From: Mitsuokella jalaludinii DSM 13811 | GTDB taxonomy: Bacteria > Bacillota > Negativicutes > Selenomonadales > Selenomonadaceae | NCBI RefSeq assembly: GCF_000702905.1 | Contig: NZ_JNKR01000020.1 | Coordinates: forward strand, 1 to 33,319 | Direction: 5' to 3' | DNA: 33,319 bases | Part shown: positions 6,296 to 14,028 of the stretch, piece after piece | How the letters are laid out: every line of letters begins with the position of its first letter | Numbering within the stretch: the stretch's first letter is position 1 | The notes under the pieces: generated by a model | The model's input: only the letters and a program-made list of their open reading frames with translations | What the model was told of the DNA's origin: nothing | Database searches by the model: none | Position numbers and translations under genes: made by a program

Positions 6296-7534
6296 ATGAA
6301 AGCAGATGCAGCACAATTGAATGATTGGCTAATGAGAATCGATACCTTCAATGCAACGCCTGGAGAAGGTACAACTCGAGCCGTTTATACAAAGGAGTTC
6401 TATCGGGCTCGCGAATATTTAAAGAAGGAAATGCAAGATCTCGGCCTTGAGATCCATGAGGATTGTGTCGGCAATATATATGGAGAATATAAAGGATGTC
6501 ATCCAGAACGTCCGCCTGTCTGGACCGGTTCACATATCGATACGGTTCCGCATGGTGGGCGCTATGATGGAATGGCCGGCGTATTTGCAGCTCTGGAAGT
6601 TATCCGCATGATGAAAAGTGATGGCTATCAGCCGAAACGGAGTATCTTCGTCAATGCTTATGCTGGAGAGGAAATGAGTCGTTTCGGGATGTGCTGTATT
6701 GGCAGTCGCGCGATTGTCGGTCGCATTCATCAGCAAGATTTAAAGGACGCAAGAAATATGGCTGGTGAGAGCATCTTTGATGTCCTCAGCCATGATGGTT
6801 TTGAGCCAGAGCGATTCAATCGAGACTTTTCTACAAAGCCGAGGGTCCACGCAAGTCTTGAGCTGCATATCGAGCAAAACAGGATCTTGCAGGACAAGGG
6901 CATCTCTGTTGGTATTGTCACTGGCATTTGTGCACCGACAAATCTGCGATGCGAGATTCATGGCATTCAATCGCATGCCGGCGGCACGAGTATGGAGGAT
7001 CGCCGCGATGCCTTTATGGCGTCAGCTGAGATTGCTCTGGCACTCGAGCACTTAGCGAAAGCCTCAGATAGTGAATACATCACGGGAACAGTCGGCGCGA
7101 TGAAATTGGACCCTGGCGCAGCAAATGTCATTCCGGGGCAAGCGAATTTCTCCATCGATATCCGCTCCATCTCGGCACAGGATAAGGATGACTTGGTCGA
7201 GGCATTGCAGGAAAAGATTGATGAAATCACAAGGAACCGCGGTGTTACCTATCAACTGGAACAGCTGAATAACGATACACCGTACATCTGCAGTCCGCGC
7301 ATCCGAGAACTCTTGCATGAAAGTGCAAAAGAACTGGAGCTTCCTGTACTCGATATGATCAGTGGTGCTTATCATGACAGCCTGATGTTGGGTGACATCA
7401 CAGATGCAGCGATGATCTTCATCCCCTGTAAAGATGGCATCAGTCATGACCGGAAAGAATCGATTGATATGGATGATCTTGCTAAGGGCACAGACCTTTT
7501 AGCGGCCACCTTACGCCGCCTTAGTGAAGAATAA
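6296..7534 (+). CDS. M20-family amidohydrolase, allantoate/ureidoglycolate amidohydrolase-like (first copy)
   Basis: The product is 412 residues behind AGGAGG with 9-base spacing. It belongs to the dimetal M20/allantoate amidohydrolase group, which removes CO2 and ammonia from ureido acids in the cytoplasm. Metal-ligand positions are all visible: H80 (GSHIDT), D91 (GRYDGMAG), E126 (AGEEMSRFG), H191 (ELHIEQ) and H384 (DGISHD). A dimerisation/substrate lid domain carries SHAGGTSM (226-233). Compared with the second M20 copy and E. coli AllC it is divergent: EQN for EQG, HAGGTSM for HAGTTPM, and GAYHDS for GAGHDA. A different ureido substrate is therefore likely, perhaps ureidoglycolate. It is the first gene of the operon. 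Confidence 0.8.
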   Translation: MKADAAQLNDWLMRIDTFNATPGEGTTRAVYTKEFYRAREYLKKEMQDLGLEIHEDCVGNIYGEYKGCHPERPPVWTGSHIDTVPHGGRYDGMAGVFAALEVIRMMKSDGYQPKRSIFVNAYAGEEMSRFGMCCIGSRAIVGRIHQQDLKDARNMAGESIFDVLSHDGFEPERFNRDFSTKPRVHASLELHIEQNRILQDKGISVGIVTGICAPTNLRCEIHGIQSHAGGTSMEDRRDAFMASAEIALALEHLAKASDSEYITGTVGAMKLDPGAANVIPGQANFSIDIRSISAQDKDDLVEALQEKIDEITRNRGVTYQLEQLNNDTPYICSPRIRELLHESAKELELPVLDMISGAYHDSLMLGDITDAAMIFIPCKDGISHDRKESIDMDDLAKGTDLLAATLRRLSEE

Positions 7535-7573
7535 GGATAGGATATTCTGTATTAGGATAGGAGAGAAGACATT

Positions 7574-8734
7574 ATGGCAAAGAAGAAGATTTGCATTATC
7601 GGCGGCGGTATTTCTGGTACGGCTCTTGGTTATAATCTGAGCCTCTATGATGATGCAGAAGTCACGCTTTATGAAAAAGGCCGCATCGGTGCTGGCACGA
7701 CATCGAAATCAGCGGGTACGGTATGCCTGTTCGATGATTCCCTGAATAATCGCTATTGGGATGTCCGCCTTTATGGTTTTGAGACATACTGTAAGATGGA
7801 GAAGGAAAAAAGGGGATCGGCTGGATTTGACAAGACGGGCACGCTGGTCTGTGCATTGGATGAAAAAGACGAAAAACGCATCAAGACAGGTATTGCACTG
7901 GCAAAATCCGCAGGTTACACGGGTGAATACATCACGGATAAAGACAGAATCAAGAAGATTCTTCCGATGATTGATCCGGATTCCATTATCGGTGCAGGCT
8001 ATACGGCAGATGATGGGTACTTCGATGGTACGATGATTTCCAATAATTTTGCCAGCAAGATGGAAGCGAATGGCGCAACCGTCATCATCGGTGTTGGTGT
8101 TACGGATATCAAGGTAGAAGGTGGAGCAGCTGTTGGCATTACGACGTCGGAAGGCAAACAGGAAGCTTATGATGTCATCGTGGACTGCACGGGGCCGTGG
8201 AGCCGCTTCACGGGCAAGATGGTCGACCTTGAAGTGCCAATCTGGCACACGAAGGCAGAAGCATTCTTCATGGCACCATCTGAAAAGCTCGACTATGTAT
8301 TCCCCATCCTGAAATTCCCGGCATTCTATGCGCTGCGCGCCGGCAACAACATCTTCATCTGTAAATCGCATCTGTCGATGGACCTGGACAATCCAATGCA
8401 TGCGGGCCAGTGGGACCCGGATAAACTGCCGGAACGCGGCGGCACAGATGATTATTTCATTGAGTTCCTGTTCGAGCAGATGGAAAAGAATGTTCCTGGC
8501 TTGGTCGATGCAGGCCTGAGTTCATCGTGGCTGTCTTATCGTGCAGAGCCACGCGATTTCCTGCCAATCATTGGTGACACGCCGGTCAAGAACTATCTCC
8601 TGGCCACGGGCTATGGCGGAAATGGTGTCATCGAGGCACCGGCAGTCAGCCGTGATCTGGCAAAATACATCATGCGAGGCGAAAGCACATTGCTCCTCGA
8701 AGAATGGGCATTCTCGAGATTGTTGAAGAAATGA
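7574..8734 (+). CDS. FAD-dependent DAO-family oxidoreductase, likely ETF-linked
   Basis: The product is 386 residues behind GGATAGGAGAG. The N-terminal FAD-binding motif is GGGISG (10-15); a DAO-fold C-terminus contains ATGYGGNGVIEAPAVSRDLA. The family includes sarcosine and dimethylglycine dehydrogenases, which pass electrons to electron-transfer flavoprotein, as well as glycine and D-amino-acid oxidases. Here etfB starts 12 bases downstream and etfA follows, strongly suggesting ETF is the redox partner. The histidine that carries covalent FAD in dimethylglycine dehydrogenase (TxWHxAG) is replaced (TTSKSAG), so FAD is probably noncovalent. The substrate is unknown. Candidates from context are ureidoglycine or ureidoglycolate (to oxalurate), or a glyoxylate-derived amine. 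Confidence 0.8.
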   Translation: MAKKKICIIGGGISGTALGYNLSLYDDAEVTLYEKGRIGAGTTSKSAGTVCLFDDSLNNRYWDVRLYGFETYCKMEKEKRGSAGFDKTGTLVCALDEKDEKRIKTGIALAKSAGYTGEYITDKDRIKKILPMIDPDSIIGAGYTADDGYFDGTMISNNFASKMEANGATVIIGVGVTDIKVEGGAAVGITTSEGKQEAYDVIVDCTGPWSRFTGKMVDLEVPIWHTKAEAFFMAPSEKLDYVFPILKFPAFYALRAGNNIFICKSHLSMDLDNPMHAGQWDPDKLPERGGTDDYFIEFLFEQMEKNVPGLVDAGLSSSWLSYRAEPRDFLPIIGDTPVKNYLLATGYGGNGVIEAPAVSRDLAKYIMRGESTLLLEEWAFSRLLKK

Positions 8735-8746
8735 GGCGGATGACGC

Positions 8747-9529
8747 ATGAAGATAGCAATCTGTATAAAACATGTTCCCGTCAGTGAAGATGTAGAAATC
8801 GATCCGGTTACGCATAGTGTCCGTCGTATCGATGCAACGTGCGATATGAACCCCTGTGATCTGAATGCGATGGAGATGGCTGCTCAGCTCAAGAAAGCAA
8901 CGGATAGCAGTATCGATGTCTACACGATGGGGCCGGATGGTGCAGCGGCATCCTTGAAGAAGTGTCTAGCCCTTGGGGCAGATGAGGCGTATCTCCTGAG
9001 CGACCGCAGCTTTGCCGGTCGTGATACACTCGGCACGGCTCGTGTACTTGCCGATTTTGTCAAACGCAAATCATACGACATCGTTTTCACGGGAGCGGAA
9101 TCCAGTGATGGTGCAACCGGGCAGGTTGGTGCTATGCTCGCTGAACTTCTCGGCATGCCGGATGTCGCCGATGCCGTATCCGTAGAGCCGGATGGAGACG
9201 GTGCACTGCTTATCGGCAAAAAGGTGCAGCAGGGGACGTTGAAAATCAAGGCAAGAGGACCAGTCCTCTTAGCGGTACCATTTGGCTGCAATGAACCGAA
9301 ACTCCCGACACTGCGTGCGCAGATGAAAGCGAACCACAAAGAGATTCATGTCTTGACGGGGAAGGACTGCGATCCATCCGTCCTCGAGAACTTGGAAGTC
9401 AAGTCTGTCGTCACGGATGTATATCCAGCGCCGGAGGCAAATAAGCAGGCGAAGGAGATTACAGGTACTCCGAAGGAAATCGCCATAAAGATACAGAAAC
9501 TTTTGGAAGGAAGTGAGCAGGATGTCTGA
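8747..9529 (+). CDS. etfB: Electron transfer flavoprotein, beta subunit
   Basis: The product is 260 residues, the normal EtfB/FixA length, starting MKIAICIKHVP. Typical features are the DPVTHSVRRIDATCDMNPCD region, the ALGADEAYLL segment, and the nucleotide-binding SSDGATGQVGAMLAELLG (about 119-136). EtfB forms a heterodimer with EtfA and shuttles single electrons between a flavoprotein dehydrogenase and a quinone reductase or acyl-CoA dehydrogenase-type partner. Placement between the DAO flavoprotein and etfA indicates a dedicated pair rather than a general fatty-acid ETF. Whether it can bifurcate electrons (second FAD/NADH site) cannot be told by eye. The stop overlaps etfA by 8 bases. Confidence 0.92.
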   Translation: MKIAICIKHVPVSEDVEIDPVTHSVRRIDATCDMNPCDLNAMEMAAQLKKATDSSIDVYTMGPDGAAASLKKCLALGADEAYLLSDRSFAGRDTLGTARVLADFVKRKSYDIVFTGAESSDGATGQVGAMLAELLGMPDVADAVSVEPDGDGALLIGKKVQQGTLKIKARGPVLLAVPFGCNEPKLPTLRAQMKANHKEIHVLTGKDCDPSVLENLEVKSVVTDVYPAPEANKQAKEITGTPKEIAIKIQKLLEGSEQDV

Positions 9530-10493
9530 GATTGTTGTTTATGCACAGATCACCAAGAACGGTCTGAATCCGGAGACAGCCGAGCTCGTCACTGCCGCAC
9601 AGGAAGTCGCAAAAGTTTCTGGAGAAACCATCACCGTTCTCGCCGCTGATGACCAGGCACCTTTGTATGAAGATGCACTGAAGCTGGATGGCGTTTCGGA
9701 TGTTATTCTCCTGCATACGATCGGCATTGGTGAAATGCAGACGGATGTGCTGAGCGAGGTCATGGCAGATGTCATCACTTCCCGTGATGTGTCGACGATT
9801 CTTGCGCCGTCGGAGCATCAGGCCAGAGCTTTGCTTTCGCGTATTGCTGTAAAGCTCGACGCGGGCATGACAGCGGCCTGCAAAGAACTGAAGCCAGAAG
9901 CCGTAGATGGCAAGGTAGTCGTCCATCAGATCAAGAGCTCATTTGGCAGTCAGGGACTCGTTACGTGTGATATCACGACAAAGCCGGCAATCATCACGTT
10001 GATCCCAGGCTCCTACGAAGCAGCACCCCAGACAGGGACGCCGAAGATCCAGGTCATCGAAAAGGAAAATCTGACATCGGCTCTTGAGGTTCTGGACTTT
10101 GAAGAAAGCCAGTCGGCAGGTAACCTTCTGGGGGCAAGGCGCGTGGTCTGCGTTGGCAAAGGCGCCATAGAAGGAGAAAACTTCAGTCTGGCAAAATCTT
10201 ATGCACAGAAAATCAATGCTGCATTTGCTGGCAGCCGTCCGATGGCCGATCAGCACTGGATTGATTTTGAGGCACAGATTGGTGAATCCGGTACGGTTAT
10301 CCGACCAGAAGCCTGCCTAATCTGTGGCGTTTCCGGTGCCATCCAGTTCACGGAGGGAATCAAGGGAGATCCTTTGGTCATTGCCATCAACAAAGATCCA
10401 AAAGCCCCAATTTTCGGTTTTGCTGATTACAAAGTCGTTGCCGACATGAAGGATATCTTACCAGAGCTCCTGGCGGCAGCCGACCAAAAATAA
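9522..10493 (+). CDS. etfA: Electron transfer flavoprotein, alpha subunit
   Basis: The product is 323 residues from ATG 9522, overlapping etfB by 8 bases, so translation is coupled. GTG 9513 is an alternative start three codons earlier. The C-terminal FAD domain has GSR (237-239), IGESG (253-257), CGVSGAIQF (268-276), AINKDPKAPIF and ADYKVVAD. One family position differs: the motif normally reads SGAIQH, with the histidine contacting the flavin near C2=O, but here it is Phe276. This could shift the flavin potential or semiquinone stability. It partners with EtfB and probably with the DAO flavoprotein. Confidence 0.92.
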   Translation: MSEIVVYAQITKNGLNPETAELVTAAQEVAKVSGETITVLAADDQAPLYEDALKLDGVSDVILLHTIGIGEMQTDVLSEVMADVITSRDVSTILAPSEHQARALLSRIAVKLDAGMTAACKELKPEAVDGKVVVHQIKSSFGSQGLVTCDITTKPAIITLIPGSYEAAPQTGTPKIQVIEKENLTSALEVLDFEESQSAGNLLGARRVVCVGKGAIEGENFSLAKSYAQKINAAFAGSRPMADQHWIDFEAQIGESGTVIRPEACLICGVSGAIQFTEGIKGDPLVIAINKDPKAPIFGFADYKVVADMKDILPELLAAADQK

Positions 10494-10532
10494 ATTTCAA
10501 ACTTTTGTTTTCTAGGAAAGGAAGTATTTGAT

Positions 10533-11315
10533 ATGAGTTACTTGAATGGTCAGACGGGTTACCGTAAAGACATCCTGACGAATCGTTCTGTCATTGGCAA
10601 TGGCTATGTCATCCTGGAACCGGACGGACTCGTCAAGAACGTTGTACCGGGCTATTCGGATTGTGATGTCACGATCCTCGGCACGCCACAGATGGGCGCT
10701 ACGTTTGCTGATTATCTTGTCACGGCACATGCAGGCGGCAAGAACACGGGCATTGGTGGCAATGGCATCGAGTCGTTCCTCTATGTCATAAGTGGATCGG
10801 TGAGCGTTAAGAATGCAGATAAAGAAGCAGAATTGACGGAAGGCGGCTACATCTTCAGTCCGGCAGATAAGCCATTCACGTTCGAGAACAAGAGCGGTAA
10901 AGATGCCAGACTCTATGTCTATCGCCGTCGCTATATCCCGCTTGAAGGAACGAGCGCTCACACAGTAGTCGGCAACATCAATGATGTTCCTTACATGGAC
11001 TATGAGGGCATGAAGAATGCACAGAGCAAAGATTTCTTGCCGTCGGCAACGGATCTTGGCTTTGATATGAACATGCACATCCTCAAGTTCGAGCCGGGTG
11101 CATCGCATGGCTACGCAGAGACGCATTTGCAGCAGCATGGCATGCTGTTCCTCCAAGGCAAGGGCATGTATCTCTTGGATGATCAGTGGATCCCGCTCAA
11201 GAAGGGCGATTATGTATTCATGGATTCTTACTGCCCGCAGGGCTGCTACGCCGTTGGCACGGAAGACTATATCTACATCTATTCCAAAGACTGCAACCGT
11301 GATGTAGAACTGTGA
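10533..11315 (+). CDS. allE: (S)-ureidoglycine aminohydrolase
   Basis: The product is 260 residues, the same length as E. coli AllE (261), and highly similar throughout: MSYLNGQTGYRKDIL at the start, LVKNVVPGYSDCDVTILGTP, GIESFLYVISG, LGFDMNMHILKFEPGASHGY and a C-terminal IYSKDCNRDVEL. It is a bicupin manganese enzyme that converts (S)-ureidoglycine to (S)-ureidoglycolate and ammonia. The metal-binding residues of the second cupin are visible as E196, H198 and H202 (ETHLQQH). This is the most diagnostic gene of the cluster and ties it to allantoin/allantoate breakdown. It is followed by a terminator-like hairpin, so genes downstream may be expressed at lower level. Confidence 0.95.
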   Translation: MSYLNGQTGYRKDILTNRSVIGNGYVILEPDGLVKNVVPGYSDCDVTILGTPQMGATFADYLVTAHAGGKNTGIGGNGIESFLYVISGSVSVKNADKEAELTEGGYIFSPADKPFTFENKSGKDARLYVYRRRYIPLEGTSAHTVVGNINDVPYMDYEGMKNAQSKDFLPSATDLGFDMNMHILKFEPGASHGYAETHLQQHGMLFLQGKGMYLLDDQWIPLKKGDYVFMDSYCPQGCYAVGTEDYIYIYSKDCNRDVEL

Positions 11316-11365
11316 TGCCAGTAATCGGCAGCCCGGTCTTTTAACCGCATAGAAAGAGGACAAGG

Positions 11366-11411
11366 GAGTCTGAACTTGTCGGAGCATTTCCGGCTTGTTC
11401 AGGCTCTTTTT
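11366..11411 (+). terminator. Terminator-like hairpin inside the ureide operon
   Basis: GAGTCTGAAC (11366-11375) pairs with GTTCAGGCTC (11397-11406) with one T-G opposition, and an inner TCGGA/TCCGG-type stem closes the loop. A TTTTT run follows directly at 11407-11411. It lies 50 bases after allE and 40 bases before the transporter start; no clear promoter was seen between them. It may act as partial attenuation between the two halves of the operon. Confidence 0.7.
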
Positions 11412-11450
11412 GTTTAAACGAACGAAAGCTTCGGGAAAGGGAGCGATATT

Positions 11451-12755
11451 ATGAAGGGCAAATCAGGGCTTTCTTTGACCATGTGGATCATCATTGCCAC
11501 AGTTGTCGGCATTATCTTTGGTTCTGTCGTTGGCCCATGGGCAACAAACTTGAAATTCATTGGTGATATCTTTATCAACTTGATCCAGATGTCAGTTGTC
11601 GTACTGGTCATGACAGCCGTTGCCGGGGCCATTGCTGGACTCGGTGGGAATGGCTCTGGGAAAATGGGCTTGGTTGTATTCGCGAGCATTGTCGTCTTTA
11701 CCTTGTTGTCTGCTTTCCTTGGAGTTGGCTTAGGCCTTTTGGTCCAGCCGGGACTTGGTATCGATATTGGCACCACGGCTTCTACTGCGCAGATAGCAGA
11801 TACTTCTATCACGAAGACACTAGTAGGTTTTGTGCCGACGAATATTTTCTCATCGATGGCATCGGGCGCCATGGTTCCATGTATCCTCTTTTCTATCTTC
11901 TTTGGTGCATGCACAGGCATCTATCAGCGTGACCATCATACTACCATCGTTACGGATTTCCTGACGGCTGTCAATGGCGTCATCTTGGAGATCATCAAGG
12001 CTGTCATGAAGGTCGCTCCAATCGGCATCTTCTGCCTGCTGGCAAATGTAGCTGGTGGTACGGGATTTGCCGTCATCATGCCAATGCTCAAGTTCCTTGG
12101 CTGCCTGCTCATCGGTGATGTGATCCAGTTCCTTGTTTACTGTCCTGCTGTTGCGGCTATCTGTGGCGTCAATCCGATGAGAATGCCGAGCAAATATGGA
12201 AAGATGTCGATGATGGCACTGACGACAACATCGTCGGCAATCTGCCTGCCAACCAAGATGGAAGACATGGTAACAAAGTTTGGTGTCGATCGCAAAGTCA
12301 CAGACTTCGTTGGTCCAATCACGATGTCGATGAATAGCTGCGGTGCCGTCCAGTGCTATGTCCTCGCCATCCTCTTCATGAGCCAGTCCACGGGAATCAC
12401 GCTCTCTCCGATGCAGTTCGGCATGGCTATCTTGCTGGCCGTCCTGATGTGCATGGGAACAATCGTTGTCCCAGGTGGCATGATTGTCGTCTACACCTTC
12501 TTCGCTACAACGATGGGACTTCCGACCGAATCCGTTGCCATCCTCATTGGTATTGACTGGTTCTCGGGCATGTTCCGCACACTGATGAATGTCGATGTCG
12601 ATGTCCTGGTTGGCATGCTCACCAGCAAGGCCCTTGGAGTATTCAACAAAGGCGTCTACAACGATGAGACAGCTGCCTCTTATATCGATGCTATAACAAA
12701 TCCTGGACCGACCTGTGGCAAGTCCGGAAAAATAAAGGAGAATCGCAATGGATAA
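11451..12755 (+). CDS. Divergent DAACS-family (glutamate/dicarboxylate-type) symporter
   Basis: The product is 434 residues with about eight hydrophobic segments and the re-entrant hairpins of the Na+/H+-dicarboxylate (GltP/DctA) family. Hairpin 1 is TTTSSAICLPTKMED (258-272), hairpin 2 is VVPGGMIVV (339-347), and TM8 reads DWFSGMFRTLMNVDVD (369-384). Aligned from memory with GltPh, D394, which binds the substrate amino group, is Gly373. R397, which binds the carboxylate, is kept as Arg376, and N401 is kept as Asn380. The TM7 NMDGT motif has become SMNSC (293-297). This argues for a carboxylate that is not an amino acid, such as allantoate or another ureido acid. The gene overlaps the next hydrolase by 8 bases. 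Confidence 0.78.
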   Translation: MKGKSGLSLTMWIIIATVVGIIFGSVVGPWATNLKFIGDIFINLIQMSVVVLVMTAVAGAIAGLGGNGSGKMGLVVFASIVVFTLLSAFLGVGLGLLVQPGLGIDIGTTASTAQIADTSITKTLVGFVPTNIFSSMASGAMVPCILFSIFFGACTGIYQRDHHTTIVTDFLTAVNGVILEIIKAVMKVAPIGIFCLLANVAGGTGFAVIMPMLKFLGCLLIGDVIQFLVYCPAVAAICGVNPMRMPSKYGKMSMMALTTTSSAICLPTKMEDMVTKFGVDRKVTDFVGPITMSMNSCGAVQCYVLAILFMSQSTGITLSPMQFGMAILLAVLMCMGTIVVPGGMIVVYTFFATTMGLPTESVAILIGIDWFSGMFRTLMNVDVDVLVGMLTSKALGVFNKGVYNDETAASYIDAITNPGPTCGKSGKIKENRNG

Positions 12756-13980
12756 GAAAATCAGTACGGCACGCATCCGCAAGAACCTGGAAGACCTGAA
12801 AGCCTTTACGGCAACACCGGGCAAGGGATGCACGCGTATGCCGTTTTCCAGGGAAACAAAAGCTGCGGCAGAATATCTGAAAGCAGCGATGAAAGACGCT
12901 GGCCTTGATGTGGTGGAAGACTGTGTCGGCAATATCATCGGCACACGCAAGGGCAAAGACAGCAGCCTGCCGGCCATCGTCTGCGGCTCACATTATGATT
13001 CTGTATACAATGGCGGCGATTACGATGGTATCGCTGGCGTGGTGGTAGCGATTGAGCTGGCGCGTATCTTGCAGGAAGAAAATGCGATGCTCGATACGGA
13101 TTTCGTCGTTGTAGCCTTCATGGATGAAGAGGGATGTCGCTTTGGTACGGGCTATTTTGGTTCGTATTCCATCCTTGGTGAGATGGATGTGGAACAGTGC
13201 AAGCGCTTCAAGGACCGGGATGATATCAGTGTTTATGACGCTATGCAGCGTTATGGCCTGGACCCAGAGAAGGTTACGGAGGCTGCCTGGGACAAGAATC
13301 GCATTGGCCACTATATCGAGATGCACATTGAACAGGGGCCTGTCCTCGATGCAGAGAAACTGGAGTTTGGCCTTGTCAACTGTATCGTTGGCATTCAACG
13401 TTACTTATTCACAGTACATGGCCGTTCGGACCATGCAGGGACGACGCCGATGCACATGCGCAAAGATGCTGTCGATATTGCGACGAAAGTCATCAGCAAG
13501 ATCGGGGACCTGGCGCGCGCTGAAGAGCCAGGTACCGTTGCGACGGTCGGATTTGTCCATGCCGTCCCTGGTGGCATGAATGTCGTTGCTCAGGAGATGT
13601 CCTTCAGTGTCGATATCCGCTCGACAAAGAACGAGATCATCGACAAGATTGCCACGAAGATACAGGCGCTTTTGGAAGAGGAAACGTCGAAATGTGGTGC
13701 ATCGTATTCGTACGAGACAAAACTCAGCATCACGCCTGTCGATATGAGCAGTGCAATGCTGGACATGATGGAAGATTCCTGCAAGAAACATGGCTACCAG
13801 GCCATCCGCATGCCAAGTGGCGCTGGTCATGACGCACTGGCCATCGGCCAGCATCATGATACCGTCATGCTCTTTGTGCCGAGCAAAGATGGACGCAGTC
13901 ATTGCCAGGAGGAGCATACGGAGTATGAGTCCTTCGGCAAGGCGACAGAAGTCTTATACGATTTGATCCATACGCTGTAA
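12748..13980 (+). CDS. M20-family amidohydrolase, allantoate amidohydrolase-like (second copy)
   Basis: The product is 410 residues. It is the more canonical of the two M20 hydrolases here: H82 (GSHYDSV), D93 (DYDGIAG), E128 (MDEEGCRFG), H193 (EMHIEQGP) and H385 (DGRSHC) are the expected dimetal ligands, with DHAGTTPM (228-235) and MPSGAGHDA (355-363) as in allantoate amidohydrolase and N-carbamoyl-L-amino-acid hydrolase. It would hydrolyse allantoate to ureidoglycine, CO2 and ammonia, although an N-carbamoyl amino acid substrate cannot be excluded. Its start overlaps the transporter stop by 8 bases and the allantoinase gene follows closely, so the three are co-translated or nearly so. Confidence 0.82.
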   Translation: MDKKISTARIRKNLEDLKAFTATPGKGCTRMPFSRETKAAAEYLKAAMKDAGLDVVEDCVGNIIGTRKGKDSSLPAIVCGSHYDSVYNGGDYDGIAGVVVAIELARILQEENAMLDTDFVVVAFMDEEGCRFGTGYFGSYSILGEMDVEQCKRFKDRDDISVYDAMQRYGLDPEKVTEAAWDKNRIGHYIEMHIEQGPVLDAEKLEFGLVNCIVGIQRYLFTVHGRSDHAGTTPMHMRKDAVDIATKVISKIGDLARAEEPGTVATVGFVHAVPGGMNVVAQEMSFSVDIRSTKNEIIDKIATKIQALLEEETSKCGASYSYETKLSITPVDMSSAMLDMMEDSCKKHGYQAIRMPSGAGHDALAIGQHHDTVMLFVPSKDGRSHCQEEHTEYESFGKATEVLYDLIHTL

Positions 13981-14028
13981 GGCGTGACAGCTGCTAGTAT
14001 AGCTGTGATTATCATGGGGGCGAAGATG

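Noticed and set aside
10512-11387. Minus-strand open frame of 291 codons opposite allE
   Set aside because: The plus strand encodes a near full-length AllE match; the opposite frame has no domain and lacks a ribosome-binding site.
11850-12977. Minus-strand open frame of 375 codons opposite the transporter
   Set aside because: Histidine/aspartate-rich shadow of a membrane protein gene; spans two real genes on the other strand.
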